A stretch of DNA of 64,000 nt, taken from contig NZ_AP018449.1 in NCBI RefSeq assembly GCF_003966895.1, positions 4,295,501-4,359,500 of the forward strand, in the 5' to 3' direction. Of this stretch, positions 27,180 to 36,148 are shown piece after piece; the stretch's first letter is position 1; every line of letters starts with the position of its first letter. The notes beneath the pieces were generated by a model. The model did not search any database and was not told the DNA's origin. It was given only the letters and a program-made list of their open reading frames with translations. The DNA is from Methylomusa anaerophila. Lineage in GTDB: Bacteria > Bacillota > Negativicutes > Sporomusales > Sporomusaceae. A program made the position numbers and the translations under genes.

Positions 27180-28262
27180 TTAAATTATTGCTCTTAATGT
27201 CTGATGCACAATGTTTGCCGGGACGGTATTGCAAATTTGAACATGACCGATTTTGTTAAGCAAGATCCAGCTTATTTTTCCGCCGTCTGACTTTTTATCT
27301 CTACTCAAAAATGCTTCCAATTCCTCAACAGAACAGCCCTCCGCTCTGATCGGCAATCCAAAACGTTGCAGCAAATCTTTCAAGCGGTCGACATCTGCTG
27401 TTTCACACTGCCCCACGTACTGACTTATAAGAGCAGCGGCATGCATCCCTATGGCTACACCTTCCCCGTGATTGTAACGCGAAAAGCCCGTGGCGGCTTC
27501 GATAGCGTGCCCTACTGTGTGGCCGAAATTCAATGTCATACGTAAGTTCGCTTCCCGTTCATCCTTCTCAACTACCTCAGCCTTGATTCGACAATTACGA
27601 CTGATTACATCGGTCAGAACATTGGCATCTTGCGCCAAAATGCGCTCAACGTTTTCAAATAAAAAATTAAACATTTGTTCGTCGGCAATGACTCCGTGTT
27701 TTATGACTTCGGCAATACCGGCCAGCAATTCCCGTTCCGGCAGAGTATTTAATACCAGCGGATCAATCTGAACCAGCTTGGGTTGGTAGAACGCTCCAAT
27801 CATGTTCTTCCCCAACGGATGGTTGACTGCTGTTTTGCCGCCCACACTGGAGTCCACTTGTGCCAAAAGAGTAGTGGGAACTTGAATAAAAGGAACTCCT
27901 CGAAGATAGGTCGCGGCTGCAAAGCCGGTTAAATCGCCTACGACTCCACCACCTAACGCGATAATCGGGGATTTGCGATCCAACCCCATGGCAATAGCTT
28001 TTGTATATATTTCTTCCATAACTTTTATGGATTTGGAACTCTCACCAGGACGGACATACATAATTTCTCTTGTGTAACCTGCTCCAGTCAATGAATCCAA
28101 CACATCTTTGCCATATAAAGCGCCCACTGTGTCGTCTGTTACCACCAATGCTTTCCGTGTAAACGGCATCCTATTCAGCGACTTTCCTATTTGACTGATA
28201 GAACCGGGAATAATTTCAATGAGGTAAGAATCATTACCTAAATTAACTGTTACTTCGGCCAC
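27180..28262 (-). CDS. aroB: 3-dehydroquinate synthase
   Basis: A 360-aa NAD-dependent enzyme. GGGVVGDLTGFAAATYLRG, PTTLLAQVDSSVGGKTAVN and the zinc ligands in NFGHTVGHAIEA are clear. It converts DAHP to 3-dehydroquinate, step two of the shikimate pathway. The frame is open to 28313, but the GTG at 28262, preceded by AAGGGGG, gives the usual N-terminus and overlaps the end of aroK by 20 bp. It closes the pilM-N-O-P-Q-aroK-aroB series. Confidence 0.93.
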   Translation of the reverse strand: MAEVTVNLGNDSYLIEIIPGSISQIGKSLNRMPFTRKALVVTDDTVGALYGKDVLDSLTGAGYTREIMYVRPGESSKSIKVMEEIYTKAIAMGLDRKSPIIALGGGVVGDLTGFAAATYLRGVPFIQVPTTLLAQVDSSVGGKTAVNHPLGKNMIGAFYQPKLVQIDPLVLNTLPERELLAGIAEVIKHGVIADEQMFNFLFENVERILAQDANVLTDVISRNCRIKAEVVEKDEREANLRMTLNFGHTVGHAIEAATGFSRYNHGEGVAIGMHAAALISQYVGQCETADVDRLKDLLQRFGLPIRAEGCSVEELEAFLSRDKKSDGGKISWILLNKIGHVQICNTVPANIVHQTLRAII

Positions 28263-28776
28263 GTAAATAACCCCCTTGTCGCAAAAAGTCAATAATTTTC
28301 TCAGCAACATCATGCGGTGAACAATCTGATGTGTCTACCATAAAGTCGGCTCTCCGATAATACGGATCTCGTTCATTCAATAGCTTCACAACTGTGTCTC
28401 TCCGGTCGTCAGCATCCAACAGCGGCCGGACTCCTGGGCGGAACGTCCGTTCCAATATAGCTTCAACTGATGCATTAAGAGCAATAATAACCCCGTTGGT
28501 TTTAAGACGCACCATGTTTTCAGGAAAAAGTACCGCTCCGCCGCCGGTAGCGATTACAGTATTGGTGTGGCGGGATACCCGAAAAATAGCCTCCTTTTCC
28601 AATTGACGAAAATGAGTCTCACCGTATATTTGGAATATTTCGCTGATACTCATACTGCTTTCCTGCTCAATCTTTTTATCTATGTCAATAAACGGCCGCT
28701 TGAGTCTGCCGGCCAGCAAGCGACCGGTACTGGTCTTTCCCGTACCCATAAAACCGATTAGCACTACATTTCTCAT
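28243..28776 (-). CDS. aroK: shikimate kinase
   Basis: A 177-aa P-loop kinase with GFMGTGKTS at residues 8-16, the shikimate-binding DIDKKIE and IATGGGAVL, and a lid region with RPLL. It phosphorylates shikimate. It lies 174 bp after pilQ, with the 105-bp inverted-repeat element between them, and overlaps aroB. The pilQ-aroK-aroB order matches that known in many Proteobacteria. Confidence 0.93.
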   Translation of the reverse strand: MRNVVLIGFMGTGKTSTGRLLAGRLKRPFIDIDKKIEQESSMSISEIFQIYGETHFRQLEKEAIFRVSRHTNTVIATGGGAVLFPENMVRLKTNGVIIALNASVEAILERTFRPGVRPLLDADDRRDTVVKLLNERDPYYRRADFMVDTSDCSPHDVAEKIIDFLRQGGYLRGRSNS

Positions 28777-28842
28777 TCACGCATTCCTCCGGTAATTCCG
28801 CTGTTAGAGCATGTTTCAAAAAACACGCAACCTTAATTTAAG

Positions 28843-28947
28843 GAGTCTGGTTCAAAGTGTGAGGACGTGAGCGAAACAGTACAGAGAAGTACGTGCAGCG
28901 AACGCCCGCAGGAGTAACAACGCAGATGGGCGTTTTGAACCAGACTC
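28843..28947. repeat. 105-bp element bounded by 14-bp inverted repeats
   Basis: GAGTCTGGTTCAAA at 28843-28856 is repeated in reverse complement at 28934-28947. The ~77 bp between contain smaller inverted repeats (GTAC...GTAC around 28891-28904 and GGGCGT/ACGCCC around 28907-28933), so the whole could fold into a branched structure. It fills the pilQ-aroK gap. It encodes no protein. It resembles a mobile intergenic (MITE/REP-like) element, or an RNA processing site that separates pil from aro expression. Confidence 0.75.
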
Positions 28948-28949
28948 TG

Positions 28950-30332
28950 TTATTTGACAATTCTTGCTGTTAGGAAGATCACCACTTCTGTATCGCTTTT
29001 ACTATGTGTTGAATTCTTGAACAGCCAGCCGATAAGAGGCAAATCGCACAAATACGGGACAGATTTTTTCGTTTCTGTCTCAGTCGAACCGATTAAGCCG
29101 CCAATAACCATTGTTTCCCCGTCTTTCATCCGCACGTTTGTTTCAGCTTCCCTGGTCGTAATGCGATAGGCTTTTATTTCCGGAACAAGACTGGGGCTGC
29201 TAACCTCGGTACGAACAGCGGCAGTAATCAATGAGTCGGTATTAATACGGGGCGTAAACGTCAGTTTTATGCCGGCGTCAATATACTCGACGGAAGTGGA
29301 AGTTTGGCCGTTCTCGGTTTTTTCTACCAGCACCGGAATTCGATCCCCTATCAGTATTCTAGCCTGCTGCCCATTAAGAGTGGTTATTTTGGGTTTGGCC
29401 AAAACTCTGGCGTTTCCATTACTTATTAATGCGTTAAGCTGAGCTTGAAAGTAAAATTCGTAAGGGTGCCCTTCCGGGGTCTTGCCGTATTGAATGATGC
29501 CGCTATTTGTACGGCGAGTCACCTTACCCGGGTCAGAAACATAGTAACCTGTAGTGTTTCCGTCTTGGTCTTGTATGGGAGAGAGCTTCGGAGCATCATA
29601 TTCAGCGTATTGAGGAGTTTTTTCCCACATCCACTCTATTCCCAGTTCTTTAACCTTGTCTTTGGCGACAGCAATTACCTGAGCTTCCAGAGATACTTGC
29701 TGGTAAGCAACATCCAAGTGATCTAATATTTGACGGACTTGTTCCGCTTCCCGCGGAGTTCCATAAAATATAATGGCATTCATGGAATCGTTCACTACAA
29801 ACCGCTCACTTTCTCTGTTGGTGCCGCTACTTTTGGCCGAACTGCTTCCGGCAATTGTAGCTGACTGAGTCTCAGTTGTACTTTTTCCGTTTAGCTTAAC
29901 CTGCACCCCGCTTTCGCCGGAATTAAACTGTGCTTGCTTACCTGACAGCATAAGAGACAGCACATTTACTATATCGTGGGGATTGGCATACTTAAGCTGA
30001 AAATAATGAATAGAGCCAAAATTTTTGCCCAAACGCTGAGAATCAGCAACAACAATAACACTGCCAATCTTTTGGTACGCCAGTCCTTTTGTCCTGGCAA
30101 TTAAATCCAAGGCGGTTTCGAAAGGAACATCCTGCAGCTTTATTGTAACAGTCCCCGCTACCGAGTCATCTACTACGATGTTGACCTGCCCGACACTTGC
30201 CAAAGCTGTCAGAACATCTCTTACTTCCCCGTTGATGACATTCATACTTACCGGTGAAGCAGCACCCGCAATACCAGGCGGAGAATTCGAAATTAGGACA
30301 AATATCAAGCTAAGACCTACTATATATCGCAT
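28950..30332 (-). CDS. pilQ: type IV pilus secretin
   Basis: A 460-aa secretin. A signal peptide covers roughly residues 1-25. A short N-domain (STN type) begins VSMNVINGEVRDVLTALA, a Ser-rich linker lies near residues 160-180, and the C-terminal secretin domain ends with GETMVIGGLIGSTETETKKSVPYL and TEVVIFLTARIV. It forms the outer-membrane pore for the pilus, direct evidence of a diderm envelope. It is shorter than proteobacterial PilQ because AMIN domains are absent. It lies 6 bp after the PilP-like gene. Confidence 0.92.
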   Translation of the reverse strand: MRYIVGLSLIFVLISNSPPGIAGAASPVSMNVINGEVRDVLTALASVGQVNIVVDDSVAGTVTIKLQDVPFETALDLIARTKGLAYQKIGSVIVVADSQRLGKNFGSIHYFQLKYANPHDIVNVLSLMLSGKQAQFNSGESGVQVKLNGKSTTETQSATIAGSSSAKSSGTNRESERFVVNDSMNAIIFYGTPREAEQVRQILDHLDVAYQQVSLEAQVIAVAKDKVKELGIEWMWEKTPQYAEYDAPKLSPIQDQDGNTTGYYVSDPGKVTRRTNSGIIQYGKTPEGHPYEFYFQAQLNALISNGNARVLAKPKITTLNGQQARILIGDRIPVLVEKTENGQTSTSVEYIDAGIKLTFTPRINTDSLITAAVRTEVSSPSLVPEIKAYRITTREAETNVRMKDGETMVIGGLIGSTETETKKSVPYLCDLPLIGWLFKNSTHSKSDTEVVIFLTARIVK

Positions 30333-30338
30333 GCCCTG

Positions 30339-30863
30339 TTACCTTTCAAACGTTATCTCGTACGTGCCGCCACGGCCACTAAGCATAACTGTAGCATCCC
30401 TAATTTCGACCACCTGGAAGGCTCCAATCCGGTCTTGCAGTTGATAAGAACGGCTAACCCCCTCAAATTTGAGAATAGCAGCTTTACTGTCGCCCTGGCT
30501 GATCACCCCAACCAATATTGGTAATTTTTTTGCAAAAACCTGTTCAGCCTTGGTGGTAACATCTGTAGCACCGGAATTGTTAGGGGTTGATGCAACCGGA
30601 ACAGGTTTGTCTGTATCGCCTGTATCGCCTTTGAAGTTAGCTGCAAGAGCAAAGGGATCGCGAAGGCTCATATCCGGGCGGTATCCTTTTGGCATGACAG
30701 GTTGAGTCTGTAATTCGACAGTCGGCGCCTGCTTCTTGCTAACTGCATTTGCCTGCAGCATTTCCGCTGAAAATGTAATTTTAAGAAAGGCGACAGAAAT
30801 TATCAATAATAGTAGGGTACTAATAAAAACCGGCACCCGTTTGCCCAATAATGATCTTTCCAT
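30339..30863 (-). CDS. PilP-like pilus assembly protein
   Basis: A 174-aa protein with one N-terminal membrane helix (~residues 9-30), a Pro/Thr-rich linker, the RDPFA motif near residue 65 typical of PilP/GspC-type proteins, and a C-terminal beta domain (LVGVISQGDSKAAILKF). PilP couples the PilMNO inner platform to the secretin. The position directly before pilQ supports the call. ATG 30863 has AGGAA seven bases upstream; the first ATG at 30878 has none. aroC lies immediately upstream. Confidence 0.75.
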   Translation of the reverse strand: MERSLLGKRVPVFISTLLLLIISVAFLKITFSAEMLQANAVSKKQAPTVELQTQPVMPKGYRPDMSLRDPFALAANFKGDTGDTDKPVPVASTPNNSGATDVTTKAEQVFAKKLPILVGVISQGDSKAAILKFEGVSRSYQLQDRIGAFQVVEIRDATVMLSGRGGTYEITFER

Positions 30864-30889
30864 GTTAGTTTCCTGCATGAAATAAGTGG

Positions 30890-32050
30890 CTATAGCCGGA
30901 TTCTTTGACGGTAAGCGTCCACGGATTGAAGAAAGTCGTCAATACTATCACCGCCAAATTTTTCAAGAATCGCCCCCGCTAACACGATAGCAGCCATAGT
31001 CTCGCCAACAACTGCGGCTGCTGTAACGGCACACACATCACTCCGTTCCGTATTGGCTTTAATCGGAGCTTTTGAACAAATATCCACCGACAACAGTGGC
31101 GTCATTAAAGTCGGAATGGGTTTCATCACCGCCCGGACAACAATATCCTGCCCGTTACTAATACCCCCTTCAATGCCGCCAGCGTGGTTAGTTTTACGAT
31201 AATATCCTGTGCCCTGCTGATAAAAAATCTCGTCGTGCGCCTTACTGCCGGGCATACCGGCATAACCAAATCCGTCGCCAATTTCAACACCTTTAACGGC
31301 CTGAATCGACATGAGCGCTCCGGCAAGACGGCTATCTAAACGCCGATCCCAGTGAATATGGCTGCCTAATCCCGGGAATACTCCGGTGACAATTACTTCG
31401 AAAATACCCCCCAAGGAATTTCCTTCGTCGCGGGCATTACGTATAGCCTCTTTCATAGAATTCTCCGCCTGAGGATCAATACAGGCCAGTTCAGAAGATT
31501 GTATTAACGACATAATATCGCTGGCATTAGTCCTTTGCAACAAGTCTGCCGCTACACTCACGCCGCCAATGTTTGTGACATGGGAAACAACTTGAATACC
31601 AACAAGGGCGAGTACTTGCTTGGCCACCGCTCCTACAGCCACTCTGGCGGCAGTTTCCCTGGCACTGGCCCGCTCCAATATATCCCGGATATCCTCCCGC
31701 TGGTATTTTAACATTCCGGGTAAATCGGCATGACCCGGTCTGGGAGCAGTGACCTTTTCTCCTCTGGGTTCTCCAACCGGGGCCATGCGGTCCTGCCAAT
31801 TAGCCCAATCCCGGTTGTGAATAACAAAAGTTACGGGACTTCCTATTGTTTTGCCAAAACGAATCCCGGAATAAGCTTCAACCCTGTCGCATTCAATTTT
31901 CATTCTGCCGCCACGTCCATATCCCTTTTGACGCCGTGCCAAATCGGCATTGATTAAATCTATGTCCAGTGAAAGACCGGCCGGCAGTCCTTCTATAACT
32001 GCGGTTAAAGCTGGTCCGTGCGATTCGCCTGTGGTTATAAATTTAAACAT
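30890..32050 (-). CDS. aroC: chorismate synthase
   Basis: A 386-aa FMN-dependent enzyme with the family blocks GESHGPALTAVIEG, RPGHADLPG and GISNGQDIVVRA. It makes chorismate from EPSP, the last common step of aromatic amino acid synthesis. It is inserted between pilO and pilP inside the pilus cluster. GGAGTG precedes the ATG. The length is normal and no damage is seen. Confidence 0.93.
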   Translation of the reverse strand: MFKFITTGESHGPALTAVIEGLPAGLSLDIDLINADLARRQKGYGRGGRMKIECDRVEAYSGIRFGKTIGSPVTFVIHNRDWANWQDRMAPVGEPRGEKVTAPRPGHADLPGMLKYQREDIRDILERASARETAARVAVGAVAKQVLALVGIQVVSHVTNIGGVSVAADLLQRTNASDIMSLIQSSELACIDPQAENSMKEAIRNARDEGNSLGGIFEVIVTGVFPGLGSHIHWDRRLDSRLAGALMSIQAVKGVEIGDGFGYAGMPGSKAHDEIFYQQGTGYYRKTNHAGGIEGGISNGQDIVVRAVMKPIPTLMTPLLSVDICSKAPIKANTERSDVCAVTAAAVVGETMAAIVLAGAILEKFGGDSIDDFLQSVDAYRQRIRL

Positions 32051-32132
32051 ATTTTCACTCCGTTCTTCAGTCTTGATGGGTCAAATCCTGCTTCACAGAT
32101 AATTTGCCTGAAAATAGTTACCCAATTGTATT

Positions 32133-32699
32133 CTACCCGTCATAAGTATAGACGACAAGTAGTAATTTGCACTCAAGCAGGTCGTCTGATTCCGGAATTC
32201 CACTCACCGTCCGAACCGTAACGTTAGTCATAGAATTGAACCGTTGCATGTTTTCCAGCCTTTTCAGGAAAGCAAGCATTTGCCAATAACTTCCCCTGGC
32301 TGTTATCTCTAACGGAATTTCTCTGTACTCAGACTTTTTAACTATGGATAAAGGTTTTGTTTCTATCAATCGAACCCCGCTGCTGTCAGCCGCTGCTTCT
32401 ACCGCTGTCATAAAGGCGCCGATTGCAGGCTGGCGGGGAAGCATCTCATCAAGCTGAGTCAATTTTTTATCCAGCTCTTTTAAATAATGATCCGCATCAG
32501 GATGCTTGCGGGCATAGGCTTCTATATTTAGCACTTTCTGCTGCTCCAAATTGTGTGTCAACTTAAGCTCATTTATCTTTTTCTGTTGCGGTATGATGAT
32601 CGCTAAGCACAAGAAAACTATTACCGACAATATTCCTGACCCAGCCAGGACAAATTTGTATTGGGGGGAAAGGGTCAATAACATATTTTTCACTTTCAC
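32133..32699 (-). CDS. pilO: type IV pilus inner-membrane platform protein PilO
   Basis: A 188-aa protein with an N-terminal membrane helix (~15-36), a coiled-coil stretch (~37-85) and a ferredoxin-like C-terminal domain. PilO pairs with PilN in the periplasm. The GTG start overlaps the pilN stop by 4 bp. The ~80 bp between it and aroC contain no gene. Confidence 0.85.
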   Translation of the reverse strand: MKVKNMLLTLSPQYKFVLAGSGILSVIVFLCLAIIIPQQKKINELKLTHNLEQQKVLNIEAYARKHPDADHYLKELDKKLTQLDEMLPRQPAIGAFMTAVEAAADSSGVRLIETKPLSIVKKSEYREIPLEITARGSYWQMLAFLKRLENMQRFNSMTNVTVRTVSGIPESDDLLECKLLLVVYTYDG

Positions 32700-33247
32700 A
32701 GCCCTTTAAGCTTAATATTTAATTCAAATTTAGTTGCTATAGAAGAAATTGAAGAAGTTGTAGTATCTGTTTCTGCTTTTATTAAAATAGGCTGGATGAA
32801 TATATTGCTTTCATTCTGTTCCATTAACTGCATGAATTTGGCTAAGTCAGGATATTTCTCCGCGATTCCCTTGATAAGGATAACATCTTTACCAAGAGTC
32901 TCCATTCCCGTCAACTTTATTTCGGGAGGAACAATCGTACCCAGACCGGCTAGTATTGCATAGCAAGACTTACGTTCATTGGTTAGTTTTAGTAGCAGTG
33001 TTTTCCTTTTATCAATTTCCGCAAGTTTCAGGCTGGCCAATTCCATCTTGTCCTGAGTGGGCCGAAGCAGCGAGTATTGTTGCCGGGTAGCTTTCAACTG
33101 ATTACTCCAAATCCATATACTATACAGATTATGACTGTATAGTGATGAGAAAAAAACGAATAATATGCCGATAATAATCAGCAATAAACGGCGCCACGGC
33201 CATCGCACTAAACGTTCGGAAGGCGGAAGCAGATTAATCTTAATCAT
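32696..33247 (-). CDS. pilN: type IV pilus inner-membrane platform protein PilN
   Basis: A 183-aa protein. The N-terminal KINLLPP motif (residues 3-9) is the segment PilN uses to bind PilM. A membrane helix (~25-45), coiled coil and small periplasmic domain follow. The frame is open to 33271, but the ATG at 33247 gives the canonical N-terminus and overlaps pilM by 8 bp. Confidence 0.88.
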   Translation of the reverse strand: MIKINLLPPSERLVRWPWRRLLLIIIGILFVFFSSLYSHNLYSIWIWSNQLKATRQQYSLLRPTQDKMELASLKLAEIDKRKTLLLKLTNERKSCYAILAGLGTIVPPEIKLTGMETLGKDVILIKGIAEKYPDLAKFMQLMEQNESNIFIQPILIKAETDTTTSSISSIATKFELNIKLKGL

Positions 33248-34334
33248 AACAGCCACGCAAAGCCAGCCCAATGGCTACTGTTAACTGTGATGCAACACTT
33301 TGAATATATTTCTCATCAAGACAAGAAGATACCTTAATACTTTTGAGAGGATCGTGAACTGTTACCTGGGTATCACCAACATATTCTGCAATAGTATCAT
33401 AGAATTGAGACAATCTTGCTCCGCCCCCGGTTAAATATATCTCTTCGCGATTGGTTTCCCGAATGTGAGTCCGGTAATATTCGTATGTGCGTCGCGCTTC
33501 GCGAACTAATTCTTCGGCTATCAGTCTCATACCTTTTTCCATGGGATTTCGACCTGGCATATATTCCGTTGTTTGGGATAATTCCGAGCGGATGTATTGG
33601 TTTTCAGCAGCCCCTGGATCTGGATATAATGCCTGGCCAATAGGATTTGTAAAATTTTGTCCACCAAGAGGAATGCTTCTTGAAATAACCGGAACAGCCC
33701 TATCAAAAATGGTAAGCTGGGAAACTCTGTCACCAATATCTATAACCAGGGAGTGGTTTAATTGGGGAAGTGTTCGTACAACGGCAAGAGGTTCTATGTC
33801 GACGGCAAGAATCCGGCAACCTGCATCCTTTAAGATTGGAACAAGATTATCAACTATTTCCCGCGGCGCCGCTACTATCAGTACATTTATTTCAATTGCG
33901 TCGTTCCCCGGGCCAAGAAGTACATAATCATAATAATAACTTCCCGTTTCATAAGGGACATACTTCTCCATATCCCATTTAATTGCTTCTTTTAATTCCT
34001 CCTTGCTCATCATCGGCAGAGCAACTTCCCGGACAAATATAGAGCGCCCGCTTGCCGCAACGACTGCCTCCCTGGCCGCTATGCCGCTACTTAAAAGCAA
34101 TTGTTTTATTGAATCGGAAAGTAGCCTTTGTTGCCGGCGATGTCCCGCCCCAATGGTTTCATCAGGCAGCTTAGCAATACCGGCGGCTTTAAGAACCGGC
34201 TCAGGCTCAGTAAAAGATACCTCCGCCGCCTTAATGAAACCTGACCCGATATCAATACCGACTATAGACGCCGGCGGGGGGATTATCCAGTGTCTGATTC
34301 TGCGGATTATTCCCTGTAGACTATCGAGATTCAT
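33240..34334 (-). CDS. pilM: actin-like pilus assembly ATPase PilM
   Basis: A 364-aa protein with an FtsA/actin-like fold: VGIDIGSGFIKAAEVS near residues 24-39, AVDIEPLAVVR and LVIDIGD in the middle, and EIYLTGGGARL near residue 304. It is cytosolic and binds the PilN tail. The ATG overlaps the ComFB-like gene by 4 bp. Confidence 0.9.
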   Translation of the reverse strand: MNLDSLQGIIRRIRHWIIPPPASIVGIDIGSGFIKAAEVSFTEPEPVLKAAGIAKLPDETIGAGHRRQQRLLSDSIKQLLLSSGIAAREAVVAASGRSIFVREVALPMMSKEELKEAIKWDMEKYVPYETGSYYYDYVLLGPGNDAIEINVLIVAAPREIVDNLVPILKDAGCRILAVDIEPLAVVRTLPQLNHSLVIDIGDRVSQLTIFDRAVPVISRSIPLGGQNFTNPIGQALYPDPGAAENQYIRSELSQTTEYMPGRNPMEKGMRLIAEELVREARRTYEYYRTHIRETNREEIYLTGGGARLSQFYDTIAEYVGDTQVTVHDPLKSIKVSSCLDEKYIQSVASQLTVAIGLALRGCYD

Positions 34335-34603
34335 TGAGGTTCATGGTGCGGCTTATTCGAAACAATTTGTATCGCATGAGATAAAGCCGTAATAATATCG
34401 ATGCGGAACTGTTGCTCAAGAGCATTTACTTTCGTATAAGTTTCGCCTTTGCTAGTAACTATATAACGAGGCGGCAGGAAATTCAGAGCTAAGGCAACGA
34501 TATCCAAACGGCAATTTTCACAAGTACAAATATTTTTATGTCTCGAAGCAACTTCATCAAAATATTGCCAGACTAAGTCTTCCATATAGTTTTTTAGCTT
34601 CAT
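34331..34603 (-). CDS. ComFB-family late competence protein
   Basis: A 90-aa protein matching the ComFB family: NYMEDLVWQYFDEV at the N-terminus, CTCENCRLDIVALALN with the cysteine cluster (CxCxxC) and LPPRYIVTSKGE. ComFB was named for competence in Bacillus; homologues elsewhere are reported to bind cyclic dinucleotides. The location at the head of pilMNO suggests a regulator of pilus or DNA-uptake activity. AAGGAG precedes the ATG at 34603. Confidence 0.8.
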   Translation of the reverse strand: MKLKNYMEDLVWQYFDEVASRHKNICTCENCRLDIVALALNFLPPRYIVTSKGETYTKVNALEQQFRIDIITALSHAIQIVSNKPHHEPQ

Positions 34604-34693
34604 AATTCTCTCAGCTCCTTTCATGCTCCGAATAAAATATTTAGCTATTATTCGACCTCTCCCGCAAAAATCCTGTACAACCTTCGATCTCCT

Positions 34694-35152
34694 CTATTTC
34701 CAGTTCCAGTTGTAGGCCTCGGTGTTCATCCCCGCGGCGCCTACTTTTACCATAACATTGACAATTCGCAGGGTGTTGTGGTATTTCCCTTTAGCTATAA
34801 TTTGATAGGTCCCTCCTGCTACTGGCGAACTCCCATATGTCAACTCCGGTTCCACTCCGGTAGAATTAATTTCAATGTTATATACAGCCGCTGAGGCTCC
34901 GGACACGGCAATATCAGTTTTCAGCCATGTCCAGTTGGTCTGGTTTTGAGCTAAAGAAATAATAGCCCTGTTTGCTCCTGCTTCAGCCGCGTATTGAGCT
35001 GTTATGCCGTCACCATAATTGACGGCTGCTGTAAATTCAGTACGGGTAATAGTGAAAAAACCTGCTCCGATTGTCAGTAGAAGAGCCATAGTAATGACGG
35101 CCAATAAAGCGGCTGATCCGCTTTGTATGTTGACCAAGCGAGATATATTCAC
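34694..35152 (-). CDS. PilX-like minor pilus protein
   Basis: A 152-aa protein with one N-terminal hydrophobic segment (SAALLAVITMALLLTIGAGF) followed by RTEFTAAVNY and YAAEAGANRAI, typical of PilX-N/minor pilin proteins found between PilW and the pilus core. It lacks a normal G-FTLxE prepilin cleavage motif, as many PilX-type proteins do. The GTG at 35152 has AGGTGG five bases upstream. The last residues are aromatic (YNWNWK). It is fourth in the minor-pilin block. Confidence 0.65.
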   Translation of the reverse strand: MNISRLVNIQSGSAALLAVITMALLLTIGAGFFTITRTEFTAAVNYGDGITAQYAAEAGANRAIISLAQNQTNWTWLKTDIAVSGASAAVYNIEINSTGVEPELTYGSSPVAGGTYQIIAKGKYHNTLRIVNVMVKVGAAGMNTEAYNWNWK

Positions 35153-35187
35153 CGCAACCACCTATCACCTGTCAGATTTATGTTTTA

Positions 35188-35715
35188 TCATAGATTCATG
35201 CAAACCACTTGCGTCCGAACTGTTTCACTAATTGCCGACATTCTATTTTTTAGAGTAATAGTTATTTTCAGCGTCCGGGATCCTTCAAGCAAAAACATCG
35301 GTGTATTATCGGCGTTTACAGTAACAATGATTTTACCTTCCTGACGGTCTGTTCCATCACCGGCGAACGGCTCCAAAGGACCGCCGTTTATTGATTCTCC
35401 CAGTGCGTTAGTAACCGGATTGATCTTGAAAATCATATTCTGGTTATCGGCATTGACTAGGGTCAAAATGCTGCCGTCAGCATTAACACTTATACTTTTG
35501 CAATATTGTGCTTCCCGGACTATTACATCAACCGCAATCCTGGCGGTTTGCTGCATCTCGTTTCTCACTTTACCGGTATGCCATATGCGTAATGAAGCAG
35601 TTAACAAGTTTGCAACACCAGCTAGAATTATGCCGGTAACCATCATCCAAACAAGCAATTCTACCAAAGTAAACCCACCTTGATTATCAGCTTGATTATC
35701 AGCCTGATTGATAAT
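35188..35715 (-). CDS. PilW-like minor prepilin with non-canonical start
   Basis: The prepilin motif GGFTLVELLVW is complete only if translation begins upstream of the first standard start (TTG 35667, which lies inside the motif). Reading back, the frame stays open to a TAA at 35727-35725 and contains no ATG, GTG or TTG. The only candidates are ATT (35718, 35715) or ATC (35712), just after the ribosome site AAGGGGGG. The leader includes a duplicated 12-bp unit (encoding ADNQ twice). The mature protein is a PilW-like minor pilin of ~160 aa. An unusual start or an indel error must be assumed. Confidence 0.7.
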   Translation of the reverse strand: MINQADNQADNQGGFTLVELLVWMMVTGIILAGVANLLTASLRIWHTGKVRNEMQQTARIAVDVIVREAQYCKSISVNADGSILTLVNADNQNMIFKINPVTNALGESINGGPLEPFAGDGTDRQEGKIIVTVNADNTPMFLLEGSRTLKITITLKNRMSAISETVRTQVVCMNL

Positions 35716-35740
35716 AATCCCCCCTTAACAGCATGACAAA

Positions 35741-36148
35741 CTATAAAGGTAATAAGTATGTCGTCAATGTAATTTCCTGATGTTGTCCATGGTTATTCCA
35801 ATCTACGGTTACTGCCAATTCGTACAGCCTATTACTGCTATCAAGATCACTCCGCAGATTAATCCTGGTATTTCTCTGATAAGCTTTTCCATTCAAATTG
35901 ACAGACTCTGAAGGAAAACTCGCGCTTCCATCCCAGTTTGCCTTTAAATCTTCAATTCTCTCTCTAGCTATATTTGCCGCCACAGTATAATCTGACGCAC
36001 TAACATTAAGATCAATAGACTGAATAAACATTCCGGCAATTGCGGTTAGTGCTATTGATAGAATGATTGTTGCCAATAACGTATCCATCAACAGGTAGCC
36101 ATACTGCCAATATCCGTCCTTATTACTCCTATGTACTGGTTTGAACAT
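35741..36148 (-). CDS. PilV-like minor prepilin
   Basis: A 135-aa protein. The N-terminal leader ends in YG, and the mature sequence would begin YLLMDTLLATIILSIALTA, with Asp instead of the usual Glu at position 5. Pilin helix, then EDLKANW and a small beta domain. Its start overlaps the preceding GspH-like gene by 20 bp. It is probably a minor pilin that helps prime pilus assembly. Confidence 0.72.
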   Translation of the reverse strand: MFKPVHRSNKDGYWQYGYLLMDTLLATIILSIALTAIAGMFIQSIDLNVSASDYTVAANIARERIEDLKANWDGSASFPSESVNLNGKAYQRNTRINLRSDLDSSNRLYELAVTVDWNNHGQHQEITLTTYLLPL

